Shown one piece after another: positions 11,171 through 23,578 of a stretch of 64,000 nucleotides of DNA. The notes under the pieces are model-generated. The model was not told the DNA's origin and did no database searches. It saw only the letters and a list, made by a program, of their open reading frames with translations. Where the stretch lies: contig JBANDB010000009.1 in assembly GCA_037576215.1 (NCBI GenBank), forward strand, positions 3,038,001 to 3,102,000, in the 5' to 3' direction. The stretch comes from Armillaria gallica. Taxonomy: Eukaryota; Basidiomycota; Agaricomycetes; Agaricales; Physalacriaceae. Numbering within the stretch: position 1 is the stretch's first letter; every line of letters begins with the position of its first letter. Position numbers and translations under genes: made by a program.

Positions 11171-14100
11171 ATGAGCACGCGTACGACACGAGCAAGAGCA
11201 GCCCTGGGCTCTACACCACCATCGTCTTCTGCACCAGTAAAACAACCTGCAAAGCCAAAGGGTCGCACTGACAGTGCCCACAAAGTGACTGCTCATCCTG
11301 AGAAGGAAAATGAGAAATCGGGAACCAAACTCAAATCCACCCGCACCAAGGTCACCAAGAGCAAGAATGTGTATTGCATTTGCAGGAAGGGTGACGATGG
11401 CACACCGATGATACAGTGCGCTGAGTGCACTGACTGGTACGTCTTCCGTATTTCCGATATCTTCTTGATACTCATTCCAGATGACACAGGTACCATTTTT
11501 CTTGTGTGAATTTGACCGAGAATACAGCGGAAGATATAGGTGAGCAGGTCTTTCCCCGATCTCCCCCCTCTCCTTATCGCTGCGGGTCCTCAAACATGTT
11601 TGATACCTGCAGCGTTGTCCCAATTTTTTTTTTCCCTTATCATCATTGGGAGCTGTGCTGATTTTTTATTTTTTATTTTCACTCTAGCGGCCTACATCTG
11701 TCCCGGATGCACCGAGAAGACCGGTCGTCATACTGCAAGTGAGTATCTCCCGTCTTCCTACTCGCTCTGGTTCTCGTGTAGTCGTCGCTTTGCCATATAT
11801 TGTAACTTTTCGCTGCATTATATCCCAACTATGACCATGCTATCCAATGTACGTGCCGCAAGTGGTGGTCTCTTCTGTTTTCATGGACAGAAAACGGCGT
11901 ATCTTGAATCTGCCAGTCGTACTTGCAGCCCTGAAGTTACATAGATGTAGAACAACGGCGAGACAACGTGAGCCAGAGCGATAGATGTCATATTTCTATC
12001 AGTCAACTCGTATAATGGACACTGACATATGGTTTGCAGTGACATGGGAGGGACCCAATGCACTTGAAGAAGCCGCATCTCTGCTGCCAGCCAAGGCAGC
12101 CACGCGACGAAAGGCACTCCAATCCGACGCCGAGGAACCGTCAGAGTCGGAAAACGTCCCAAGCAGTGAAGACGAGTACGTCGCAGAAAACGTGCAGCCG
12201 AGAGTAGGGGCTAAGGTCCGTAGCATTCAGTTATACTCGGGGTTTTCCAGTTTCTCACGCTCTCGCCAGCGACCCACCCGTCGATTGTCCTACTCATCAG
12301 AATCAGAGTCGGATAGTTCCAAGAAGCCTGCTCGAAACCGCCGATCGTCTCACCGCTCTCCGGGCCCTAGCAATACTCTCAAACGCAAGGCCCAGGCAGT
12401 TCCTCATCCCCCACCGGCATCAAAGAAGACCAAGACGTCGCCTGAGTCAACGGAAGATCCAACAAGGAAGTACTGTCTCGGAAAATTGGAGGATCTCTTT
12501 TGCGGCATATTTCTCAAGTATCCTCTTGTACGTACCAAAGACGACGGTGAAGGATCAGACGGCGTGGAGAAAAAGGCGGAGGAGTTAACTGAGGAAGAGA
12601 AGGAGGCTGTTTTGAGTGCTGCTCGTCAGTTCGCTAATGATCTTGAGCATTGTGTGTACGAAATATACTGTGACCCAGATAAGCACGCTGGAGATGGTTA
12701 CAAGTGAGTTACTCGCAATGCAAATTGTTGCTCATGTACTGACTACTATTCTGTGTCACAGGGATCGATTTCGGACGTTACAATTCAATCTTAGCAAAGT
12801 TGATCGTGTCGTTCTTCATAAGCGCATAGTTTCGGGGAAGATATCCGCGAAAGAAATATCCACTATGTCTTCCACTGATCTAGCGGACGAGGAGACGAAG
12901 CAATCCATCAAAATCGCTGAAAAGGAATCTCTGGAACATTCAATTCTGCAGAAAACTACAGCGCCCCGTACTAAGATCACACACAAGGGTCTGCAGGATA
13001 TCGAGGATGTCAATGGCGAGGTTGCTAGTCGGCGTGAACGAGACCGCGAGCGTGAAGCTGAAGAACAGGAGAGGATGGAAAGGGAGCGCATGGCTCGACT
13101 CAGAGCAGCTCAGCCTCGTCAGCGCACAATGTCCGTGTCTGTTCCACCTGAGTCTCCCGTATCGCAGAACGCGTCTTGGGGCTTGCCACCTCCGGTACCA
13201 TTGCATGATGTACATGCACCTGCGGACTCATACGCTTCAGCGAGACCGCCGGTATACGAAAACGCGACCGAGCCCGTCGAACCAGAACTGAGTCTTACCG
13301 ACTTGATTAACATTGACGATGATCCCATGGTCGAGGCGGCTCCTACCGACGGAGCATCCGCGGCTTCTCCTGTCGTTTCAGCACCAGAACTTGCCACCCT
13401 TAACGTTGCTTCTCCTACCATAGGCATCTCCCCCTTCGCGTCGCGTCCATCACTTCCCGAAACGCCCTCTCCGCATCATTTGATCTCAACTCGATATGGT
13501 CCTCACAGAACACGGAGGAGGCGAAAACGTCGCAGGAACCTTCCCCTCCTCAAGAGACCAAGGATCAACCCATAGACCCTGAACCGATTGCAGAAGCTGA
13601 TGATCGGGACTTTGATATGTTTTTGGAGGAGAAAGAACCCGAGAGGCCTCTGTCACCAGGCGGTCTGCAAGCTGCATTCAACGCCACAGAACCTGTGTGG
13701 TCGGGAAAGGTACGTGTGCAGCTCGTCGGTTCACACCCATATAAATCATTAATCAATTGCACATTTTTAGATTACAATGCCTCTGGATTCTTCGATTCCT
13801 ACTGAGACACCCATTGTTGCGCGACAGATGGGGGGAAGACCAATAGAAGTGGGCTCTCCGCTTTGGCGTACGCTATTCCCCGCGGACCTGCTCAGGATTG
13901 ATGGCCGAGTACCAGTTGACAAGTCGGCTCAATTCTTGCTTCAAGTCAGATTAAACCCTTCAAAGGAGCTGATTGGCGCAGCTTTTATGCCAGCTCCTGA
14001 CGCAACTGACAACGGTTTCATGGTATTTGCGGACTTTTTAATAGGAAAAGGGTATGCTTCTTTGGACTTGATGCGTACGTTCGAGGCTCATGTATTTTTC

Positions 14101-14955
14101 TTTCACAGACGACATGGGTTGGTATTTCCATGGGGACCACGACCGAAGGACGCTCCCGGTCGCGAGCTCTACATAGTTCCTCTACTTTCGAGCGATCCGA
14201 TCCCGGAGTTCATGGAACTTCTCGACAATCTACGTCTACCCAAAGTACGACAGACAACCTACATGATTGGCATCTGGGTGCTGAACAAAGGAGAACTCAA
14301 ACCACCTCCAGAACCAGTGACTGCCCCGCCTCCAACAATCTCGCCACCTGTTCCAGCAGCACCAGCGATCTCTCCTATACCCAATATCCCAGCTTTGGCA
14401 AATCTTGCTCCTCCTCCCATAGCACCAGCACAAATTGAACCGGCAGCATTGGCAGCCGAAGTTGCTGCGCTCACTCCAGAGCAAATTCAGCTTATGATTC
14501 GAACCCTACAAGGTCCGGGTGGTTTATCCATCCCCATACCGTCCGTTCCTACACCCGCTCCAGCACCATCGATACCGGTTGCCCCACTTGCTCCTGCACC
14601 TTTGCCACAGTCATGGGGAATTAACTCGTTGCAGCCGCCACCACCGCCACACCACAATGGCGGTCCCCCGATGTACGGCATATACCCGCCACTACCACCA
14701 CCACAACCACCGACTAATTCTGATCAACGTCGGGATTACTCGCGTCCTGGGTATGATCGGGGTGGGTCAGGTGAGTTTCGCGAACGACGTGATTCTCGTG
14801 GTGGACTTGATCGAGGCGGCGATCGTTCAAGGGGTCGTGGAAGGGGTCGTGGTCGAGGGGGTGGAAATGATATGAATCGTCCTGTTGATTCGGGTTGGCC
14901 CCGTAGACGACCAGATGGAGGCTCTACCAACGGGAATCCTTCACCGCAATGGTGA
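11171..14955 (+). CDS. BYE1: BYE1-like transcription elongation regulator (PHD, TFIIS-M, SPOC)
   Basis: A nuclear protein of the Bye1/PHF3/DIDO class, which binds RNA polymerase II through a TFIIS-central-like domain and reads histone H3 tails through its PHD finger. Exons: 11171-11436, 11490-11539, 11688-11738, 12040-12703, 12762-13709, 13771-14051, 14109-14955. The PHD finger spans the first exons (VYCICRKGDDGTPMIQCAEC, WYHFSCVNLTENTAEDI, AAYICPGC). The TFIIS-M region starts near YCLGKLEDLF and continues through DRFRTLQFNLSKVD and KISAKEISTMSS. The SPOC domain begins VWSGKITMPLD and runs past RHGLVFPWGPRPK. The tail is rich in proline, then RG/RGRGRG, suggesting RNA binding. The reading frame shifts once near 13,470: upstream ends FASRPSLPETPSP, and the downstream frame carries SFDLNSIWSSQNTEEAK. 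No GT-AG pair resolves this, so one base appears to be missing. The third intron (301 bp) is unusually long for this locus. Confidence 0.8.
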
Positions 14956-15544
14956 TAAGTACGGACTTGATGATGTATCACACTTTTGACCTTCTCATAT
15001 CTGTAGCTCGAGATACTTATCTTTCTTCCTATCTTATACATATGTACGATATGGTTTCCTGTCATTTTTAGTTGGCTGTTGAATTCCGCATTCTACGAAT
15101 AAGTACTAACAAGGAGGCATCCTTGCAGTGCGGTGGTGACATAGAAGCTAAGTAATGAGAAGGATATGTCGTGGCATTTGTTAGAAGTAACGTAATAACT
15201 AAAGCACTTGGCGCTGAAGCAAATCAGCTAGAAGTTTATATATTTGATATGTACTTTGTATTGTTCGAAATCTGGAGCTTCCAGTAAGCTTCTGCCCCTT
15301 TCAAATATCCACACCTCAAGCCAACGATCCAAATAGTAAAAACGTTAACCATGGTATGAAGAAGACGCGTTGACACGGCCACCAGTACTGCCCAGTACTG
15401 CCCCAACCAAATTTGATTCCTTAACGACACCCATGTCCCTTGATAGGCGCTCATCAGAAAAATGTCTACTCTAAGTAGTACTCAGGGCGGTGTGCTTGAC
15501 TTTTTCCCTCAACATCCATGTCGCCCTCTTAACCTTCAAGCTTC
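14956..15544. other. Intergenic region between BYE1 and TKL-like kinase
   Basis: About 590 bp, AT-richer than the flanking exons, with short ORFs only. It should contain the BYE1 3' UTR and the promoter of the next gene. I see nothing else I can support. Confidence 0.35.
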
Positions 15545-18500
15545 ATGCCTAAAGTCACTTCCAGTGAACCTAGCCAGCCCCGTGTCGTCGCGCCAACCTA
15601 TGCATTTGACCCCAACGGTATCTATGCTGACCCTCACGTTCAAGCATGGGCGACGTATTACGCGAACGGCGGAACAGATTTGGCTGGAGCCAGTTATTTC
15701 ATTTCGATACCAGGCCTCACTGACAATACATTGGGCCAGGAGACTGTACAATCACCAGTAGGGGAAATTGTTTCTTCTGCGCCGGAGGACCCTGCAAGCG
15801 CCCTGGCTCGCCCGCACGGACCCAGGAATTTCCAGGCCCGACCAAAACAAAGGTCAAAGGGCCTTCTTGGTTTACTGGAGTTTTTACATATTACACGCAA
15901 GCCAAGGCCAGCTTCTGTTACCCCCTGGGTGGCAAACACTGGTTCGAGTGTAGTGAACGGCTTGATAGATCCTTCCGGTAGTGGCCAAACAACAAAGCGC
16001 CAGGAAAAAGGGAGCCAGGTCAACGACATCCGTATCTACTCAGTCGCAGTCGATTCATAATTCTTCTAGCTTGCTGTTCGCAATAACGTCGGTGGGTTTA
16101 GTGACCTGTCATCTTTCAGCTCCGATTTAAGCCAGGAGGAGCACACCCTGCAAAAACCTGAGTATGAGCAACCTAGCTATCAAGCTGCATCCGTGAGATT
16201 CAATCCTCTTCATAGACCATTCGTTCAATTAATTGTTCTGTTCAGCTTAACGAAAAGACAAGACCAGACCAGCCTCCTTCATATGCGGAGAGCGTCTTTT
16301 ATCAGACGCCACCGATAACGTATCCGTCTGGGAAGGTCTCCTTCTCGCCATACGTACATTTTGGTTCGGATGGAACGGGGTCATTGGGACAGCCATCCCA
16401 AAGACCTCTTCCTTTCCCCCAGTCGGCCTCTGCTTATTCCGATGCCAAATATACCGACTTGAAGTCCTCGCCAAAAGTTGAGCCTCAAGACATCTACTGG
16501 GACCCTGATGTCGACGTTGAGGATACAAGAAATGCACCACTTGAAGTTGTCGGCGAATCACTATCAACAATCGAAGAAACCCTTGAACCTCTCTCTTCGA
16601 ATAGACCAATATATCATGTCCGTTGACGTTCTTCGACTGACTGCCGAAATGCTGACGTTACTGGCAAGAATTTAATGACTCTTTTGTTGATGGAAGTAAC
16701 GCCAGTGAATACCCCGATGACGAAAAGGCAAGAGACTCACTTTAATATCATATCTTATAAACTGATGTGTTTCAGCATCCTGGACACATTGAAGGACCAT
16801 TCTGATGCTTTGAAGTCTTTCAATGCAGTCACGTCGCTCGTAAGAAGTCAGGTTTATCGAGGAAGCTTGCTACAGGTATTTCCAATCTAGTTAATGGTTA
16901 GTCTTCATGACTCATTTATCACAGATTGCATCTGTGCTTGGTGTTAGCGATGACCCACGCGTACGAGAAGCACTTCAAGCCGACGAAGAGGTCATTGCAG
17001 GTTTACTGCATCGCGTATCTCAATCCGATTCCGACCGAGAGGAGGTTCTAGCGCTTCTAGACGACGATGCACAAAACTTCCTAAATGTCGTGCAAGACGT
17101 AAGTCCATCTTAGCTATGAGAATAAATTTAATCATGTACCCAGGTGCTCGATCGAGGTTTTCTCCTCGGTGACCCTGCTGAGGGGCTCAAAGCTCGTCGG
17201 CTTCTGGTAAAGCTCTCGTCGACGTGTTACAAACTTCCTTCGAAGCTTTTCATCGAAGGTGTTGAATTGTCTGACGCGCACGCGACTTTTGGTGGAGGAT
17301 TTGGAGATGTTTTTAGGGCTTCTTATAACGGCCAAGCGGTAGCGCTCAAGCGCATGAGAATATTCCAAAGGGATCCTAACCTTCCTAGCATACGTCGGGT
17401 AGGCCAATCACCGCTCTAGCATTGGCAAAGTCATTCACATAGCATCCTTCATGCAGAGGTTTTGCCAAGAAGCCTTAACTTGGCAAAGCTTGAAGCATGC
17501 ATACATCGTCCCGTTTCTTGGAATTGTAGCTGAAGAATTTCCAACCGCTCTTTGCTTAGTTTCTCCGTGGATGAGAAATGGGACGGTCCTGAAATATCTT
17601 GCGGACAATGGCAGAGTTAACGTTAATAAACGAGTACGTCGATTTTTTCAATCTTCCCCACCCTTTTTGATATTAGGCTCTAGTTGTATGAAATATCGCA
17701 AGGACTAGCTTACCTCCATTCACAGCACATTGTACACGGTGACCTTCGCGGGGTGCGTATTATTTGCTGCGGTCCTTTCGCGTATCAATCTGACCACTCT
17801 GGTAGTCAAATATATTGATAAATGATGACTGGCAGGCCTGCCTGACAGATTTTGGCTTGACTGTTTTCAATGATGCCACTCCGGCCACCTACACGTCGAG
17901 ACACGAGGGCTCGGTACGGTGGATGGCACCCGAACTCTATTTCCCCCAGTCTTTCGGTCTTGACCGTTTTCGCTTGACGCCTGCTAGTGACATATACGCG
18001 TTTGGGTGCGTTTGTTTGGAGGTGAGATCCAGGATCTTATGACTATCTTATTTTAGGTCTAATTTCACTGTTGTAGCTTTACACGGGTCGTGCACCGTTC
18101 CACGATATTTTCCATGACCCTGCGATAGTCCTCAAAGTGACGGAGGGGAAGAGGCCCGAACGACCGTCGGGTTCTGAGGCAATGTCTGACGAACTGTGGA
18201 AACTCGTCGAGTCTTGTTGGAGCCATCAGTTCAATGACCGTCCGCACATCGACACCGTGGTCGACGTAATGTCTACCCTTAGTCACGTCAGTATCATCGC
18301 TCTTCAGATCTACATATTTTGACAAAGAATTGCAGCTCTTTTTACAGCCTCTACATATCTTAGCTTCCCCAAGCAGCGATATTCTAACGCCAATCCAGGA
18401 AAGGGCCAACCTTGGTAGCCAAAAGCGTGTACATTTCAATGTACCTGACTCCTCTGGCTCGACTACCTCTCTGGGATTGACCTCCGCGCAGTCCCTACCC

Positions 18501-19849
18501 GTTCCCAGCTCAGAGTCCATTTCCATAACGATACCGATGTTAGCAAATCCTACGACCCCTTTGGAGGATCTGGAATACTATGGACCAGAATCAGATGGAT
18601 CGTCTTCAGCTACTGATCTGTTTGACAATGATGGCAAGGACGATGAATCTACTATATCGTCAACCTCAAGGGACGACCTGGATCTATCCTTTGATCCCCA
18701 GTTGTTTGTGTCTCCAAGAAAGTGCCGCCCTTCAAGTGGCCCTAGAGTCAATTTTGGCTACGGAAGAGGAACAGGCGAGGCTGCCGGGATTTGGGATTTC
18801 GAGGCGGAGCTTGAAGAGCAACTGTACTGGGACATGTCCTTGCTATCTGAGGCTGCCCTCTGTCTCCGAACACGAGTCATGAAAAACACGAATGTAAGAA
18901 ATGGTGTTTCATATCCGTCATCTTTTAACGGAAAAGATATCATTGTAAGTCTTATTCCTTTCTTCAAGTTGATATTAAATATACATTCTCTAGGCCACGT
19001 TACGAGCGTGTATTGAGGAAGAGCACGAAGATACCGATACTCCCCTACCTCTGGAATCGCTAGTTCTGGATATCGCTCGAAGCCTACAGCGCCAGTTCTT
19101 GTTCTGTGAGGTAGGGTCACTGGAATGGGGCGAGGAAACAATATACAACGGCGAAGAGCGCATATATAGGTTTCTGGACGATCAAGAAGACTCTTTGTCT
19201 ACAAGTACAGACGACGAGGTTCCAACCGGAGTTATACCAATGTTAACTCCCTGTTATTCTCCAACCTGTTCAGATGATTGGCCCTGTTTTTCCCATGCCT
19301 GTCCTAGATGGGTATGAATATCGCTTCTTGCGTATCATCAAAGACTAATGCAACTTTCAGGGCAAAGCACAACCTTCGCGACCTGAAAGTGGTCAACCTG
19401 TCACCTTGGCTTCCAAAGTGAAACCGTCGGGCGTTATGATAGCTTCTACGCGTCCAGCAGACATTACCCTACTCCTTGATCGTGTGAGGGACATAGGCAG
19501 TACCTCACACTCTGTTAAATCTGTTCCTGGCAACCTTCTATCACCACTCGATGATCCAGTTCGCCCGCAGGTGGCGTCAACTGGGTCAGAAGGGGACTTG
19601 CTCGACAGCTATTGGGAACTGGTAGAGAAGATGGATACTGCTTTTGATACCGAGTTTGAGTTGAAGCACTTCTCACACGAAGTCACCGCTAAGGTCGACT
19701 CCATCGCGGATACATCTCACCACTCGGAAACACCACGATGCCAATATAAATGGTTTCTAGCGCTGTGTATATCGTTTCCTCTTGTTTATTTGCTATCGTT
19801 AAATCTTCCTTCTCTGCTGGATTGTATTCGTATGAATAATTTGTATTAA
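15545..19849 (+). CDS. TKL-like protein kinase with PPxY motif and C-terminal hydrophobic segment
   Basis: A member of the expanded tyrosine-kinase-like kinases of mushrooms. The kinase domain lies at about 17,270-18,290: glycine loop FGGGFGDVFRASY, lysine in VALKRM, catalytic loop HGDLRGSNIL, LTDFGL, GSVRWMAPEL and SDIYAFGCV, spread over several short exons. HGDLRG is the usual agaric TKL form. Upstream, disordered exons carry a PPxY motif (DQPPSYAES, near 16,275), a candidate WW-domain docking site. The segment before the kinase (ILDTLKDHSDALKSF, IASVLGVSDDPRVREAL) resembles the regulatory extension often found with these kinases. Downstream are acidic low-complexity exons, a conserved-looking block (LVLDIARSLQRQFLFCEVG) and a final hydrophobic stretch WFLALCISFPLVYLLSL near 19,750-19,800, a possible tail anchor. 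Whether everything from 15,545 to 19,849 is one gene is inferred; junctions at 16,625-16,790 are not fully resolved, and a separate start at 16,675 is possible. Confidence 0.6.
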
Positions 19850-19889
19850 ATAACCATCATTCGTCGTTGACTTATTGTGAAAAACAATG

Positions 19890-20871
19890 CTACTGGAGGC
19901 CCATCCGCCTGCGTTCGGCCCGTTCTCGCTCCAACTTTGTGATCTTGTGTTCGGCGTCAGTGAGAGTGTCGTCCCACGCTACGAACAGTTCTGACAGAGC
20001 GTCAACCTGCCTCTGATAAGATTTCGTTGGAGACGAAGGGAAGTCAAGACGTGCCTGAGTAGAATGTCGTTCCAGTACAGCAGCGATACGTTTTTCAAGC
20101 CGTGCAGCATGTTCAATGTTATCGTCATAAGACTTGCGAAGGGTGTCAAGACGGGGTTGCAGCTGCTCGTAGTCTTGGAACACAACATAAAGACACGCAT
20201 ATAACAGTGTTAGAGAGAAACATACCTGCCAGCTTTCCTGCGCCTGTGACTCCCTTCTTCTGCAACGCGTCAATCTCTTGCATATCACGGTCGGCAGAAC
20301 GTATGTCATTCTCCATTTCGCCGACAAACGCGTTCAGTTCCTCCTGTGACATATTTTGATATGCTGGTGGGTCTGGAAGGAGTCCCGCCAGCGCAAAGGA
20401 AGGCGTCAGGAGATGGGCATGCTGTTCGTCTGTTGGTGGCGAGTGAGCCTTGAGAATCACATAGCAGAAGGAACATACACCGGCTCATGAATCGTTTGAG
20501 CCCGTCGTTGCTCTCGACAATGGTGTCCAGTGTGCGCTGCAGCGTCTCTGCTGCTCTGATAAGCGTCTGGTCACTATGCACCCTCTCCTTCTCCTTGCCC
20601 TTTCGATCGTGCTTCACCCCGAACACAATGGCTTCAAGCCATCTTAGACGCAGCTCTAGCGACAGTGCTGGATCAATATGACGCTCTTAGCTGCAGGTGA
20701 AGGCTCGGGTGACGTGGACACTGGCTGCGGCGACTGTGTAGGGGATATCCCAGCCAGAATAGCCGACATTGAGGAACCTGACAAAGGCGGTGATGATGGC
20801 GGAGTACTTGACGACGACAGCACACGAATCCGCTTCGAATCACCAAGAAAGACGCTGCCGATGTTCGCCAT
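19890..20871 (-). CDS. Dynactin subunit 3 (p24)-like protein
   Basis: Probably the shoulder subunit p24 of dynactin, the dynein cofactor; this rests on pattern similarity, not a search. Exons 20685-20479, 20429-20226 and 20173-19890 join cleanly (KRFMSRYEQHAHLLTPSFAL across the first junction, KLADYEQLQPRL across the second). The layout follows p24: an N-terminal LELRLRWLEAIVFG segment, a helix with TLIRAAETLQRTLDTIVE, a long C-terminal coiled coil and a closing LFVAWDDTLTDAEHKITKLE that parallels the family's QFVQWDELL ending. Exon 1 (20871 to about 20,700, MANIGSVFLGDSKRIRV...) is Ser/Pro-rich, and its junction to 20685 is unresolved: a long intron from a GTACTC donor near 20,805 or a one-base frame error would both work. 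The gene is tail to tail with the TKL-like kinase, only about 40 bp apart. Confidence 0.55.
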
Positions 20872-22121
20872 GGGAATTACGGTAGAAATCAAACAATCGT
20901 GGACGGCAAAGAATAATTAGTGGGTATCGGGGTATAGGGCCTGAATTTGTCGTACTACAAGTCGGCAATTCGCACGTGCGGCAACCTCCTGTTTGCCATT
21001 CTACACTCTACACAACCAAGCAGCCAGATAATAAGCTTATCGCAGGGGCTTGCGTTCTTCACCGGCACTTTCTACCAACAAACATGTATGTTTCTCAATG
21101 TTCTTTCGTTCGTTTTACGGTTTGAAAGGGTCGGCCTTGAGCTCCATCTTTTGGGGCCCCGCAATAACTTGAAGCATTCATGTCAAATACATGAATAGTT
21201 GCAACATTGGCGTCGTGTCCATGTTCTTTTCTGACAGCGCAAAATACAAGCAAAAGGAGCTCGGACCGCGCATCAGAAACTTGATGCGATTTATTAAATG
21301 ACGTACGTAGTTCAGTTACCTTCTTCTGCGAAGAGGTACTGACCAACACAACTTAGCACATATCTTCCGCTCTTCAAATGACCCAGTAACGATATATGAA
21401 CACAGTCACTCGGTGTTTATGATTCATTCTAACATACTAATAAAATTGCAATATGCTTCAGTGTACACGGCGGACGCTGTGCCGACACTTCAACGTCTGT
21501 GTCGTCAGCTTGTTCTCTTTCGACATAGTCAAGGTTGGGTCTTCTCACATGTTCAGAGCACCAACGTCAAAGTAATACCCACGCAAATTACCAAGTCTTG
21601 CCAACGACAACATCTCAATATTTGACCCGTCTTTGAGCGGACATATCTACTAGCTTTTGGAAGACGTACTGCTAAGAATGCCCTTGAGATCCTGAAATGC
21701 ATTGATACGTTGATGTCCTAACTCACAGACTTTCTCGCCCTCACCCGGTTGGACCTGAAAGGACCCCATTCCTTTCCGTGTCACGATGACTCGAATCAAT
21801 ATTTATCATATATCGGTAAGCAGTTCTATCTGCACCTGAATATGACCGTACATGCCGCTTATTCATCTCGCCAGTCCTAAAACGACGCTTGAAGTCTTTA
21901 AGACAAGGAAAGTGCAAGCGGGGCTGCACTGTTTGCCTTATTTCTGTGTGCAAGACCAGGAAACTTCCAATTGACCACGAGACCCTAGGTCCGAAGGCTC
22001 TCCGACTATGCGGCCATTCGGGAATGTTTTGATCGACCTGAAAATCGAGTGTTGAAATCGTCGAATGACTCACAGCCAACTACGGCCACTTCATTTTTTG
22101 ACTTAAGTTTCCCACATACCT
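20872..22121. other. 1.25 kb intergenic region, no gene identified
   Basis: This lies between the starts of the dynactin-like gene (-) and the arrestin-like gene (+), so it is a divergent promoter region. The longest open stretch is on the minus strand at 21,741-22,079 (112 codons), without recognisable motifs or clear splice context. I do not call it a gene. Confidence 0.35.
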
Positions 22122-23578
22122 ATGTCATCCCCTTCAAATGCTTCGAGTATCTCAGCTTCCCCTCCGATTTACAGTACAAATACTCCTCCTCCCCATTATT
22201 GTATCGACCCGACAAACGGGGAAAGGTCCATCGAACATTCGCCCCATCCGATGAGGCGCATTCTGGACGGTACTTTCGTCAGGAGCCACGGAAATCTTAC
22301 CGTCATACTAACACATCAAGAGGATGGTATATCATCTCCAGTATATGGTAGAATGGGCAGCATCGCTGGAGCCGTACTCCTCAGCTCATCAGAGGGCATC
22401 ATCGAGGTCAAAATACAAGTAAAGTGTTTCATCATTTTTCTCTTTCTGTTCACCCTTCTCTGGCTCTATTTCTCTTTGTTCTGACACACTCCCCCAAAGC
22501 TTGAAGGCCGCCTGCATTTCCTGAGTTCTGAGCGTGGTTCAAGGACAGTCGCGACCGTCAGTGAAACGTATACCTTGTGGAATTGCTCCCGAGCAGAGAT
22601 CGAGTCATGCCCGAGTTCCCTGTCTTTCTCCTTCTCCCTCCCGCCGGCGTATAAGGATGGTGGAACCAGCTACCCATTGCCGCCTACCTTCCAGGCCGCC
22701 TTTACTGCTGGGTCCGAATTGGTGGTGACCTCCGTCTATACGGTCATTGCCTCTACGACTGCTGTACGTCGTCCAGTAATGCTCGGGTTTGACAAGATGT
22801 CAACGTAAGTCACAATATTATACATACTAACCTATGTCTTACGCCTCTCTCAGTATGCGTATACCCATAACGTACTACCCCAGAACCAGACCCGAGCGAC
22901 CTCCCTTATATACCCCCCTCCTTTCCAGCGTCAAGTCTTGCCCTGAAGAATGGAACCAGGTACTTGTCACTGTCGAGGCTAAGCAAAATTATAACGCGCT
23001 TCCCATCCAATGCAATGTGAGAAAAATTTCCCATTCACCCACTCCATGTTCGTCATCGCCGTTTCCATAGATATTCGTACCATCTGTCCGGGCGTTCTCG
23101 TTCTCTGATGTGATTCCCTTCCACATCCAACTTAGTGGTTCGCTTTTCTCTCTCCTCATGCTTTTCCCCACCGGTCCACCGAATACGAACCTTCCATTTC
23201 TGTTACTATGCATCGGCAGATCGTTGTCGAAATCCAGGGTCGAAGATCATGGCAGAATCAGGAAATCGGAGTAGGAACTATGCGGCCCATCCCTCCTCCA
23301 CCGTCTCATCGTGATCGCGATGAAGAAAAAAGCATTGATTGGGGAGGTGAAATCCAATGCAAACCCACTGTCAAGGTAGGTGGGTTTGCAGCCTCTGGCG
23401 TCTCGGTCAAGGTAGTTTTGATTTTCTTTTAACTCTTCAATCATTCATATCATGAACGTAGGATTACATCCTCTTTTCGCTGGAGCCTCCATCAAATTCA
23501 CTTTTCCTTCCCGCTCGGGGGCACGTTCCCATACTTCTCACAACGAATTCTTGGGTTGACGCCCCATATGAAACTTAA
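22122..23578 (+). CDS. Arrestin-like domain protein (agaric family)
   Basis: A cytosolic beta-sandwich adaptor of the arrestin-like type common in Agaricomycetes; fungal relatives link ubiquitin ligases to membrane transporters, but the role here is not shown. Exons: 22122-22418, 22500-22804, 22854-23016, about 23,071-23,411, and 23462-23578. Family features: VYGRMGSIAGAVLL, then VKIQLEGRLHFLSS, TVSETYTLWNCS, CPSSLSFSFSLPP with YPLPPTFQAAF (N-lobe), SDVIPFHIQLSGS, and the C-lobe VVVEIQGRRSWQNQEI and VKDYILFSLEPPSNS. In the fourth exon the frame changes between about 23,140 and 23,200 (from FHIQLSGSLFSLL to ISVTMHRQIVVEI) with no usable GT-AG pair. One missing base would restore continuity. 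The other junctions are canonical. Confidence 0.7.

Noticed and set aside
21741..22079. 112-codon minus-strand ORF in the dynactin/arrestin intergenic region
   Set aside because: No family resemblance, no supporting splice context, overlaps the likely arrestin-like promoter.
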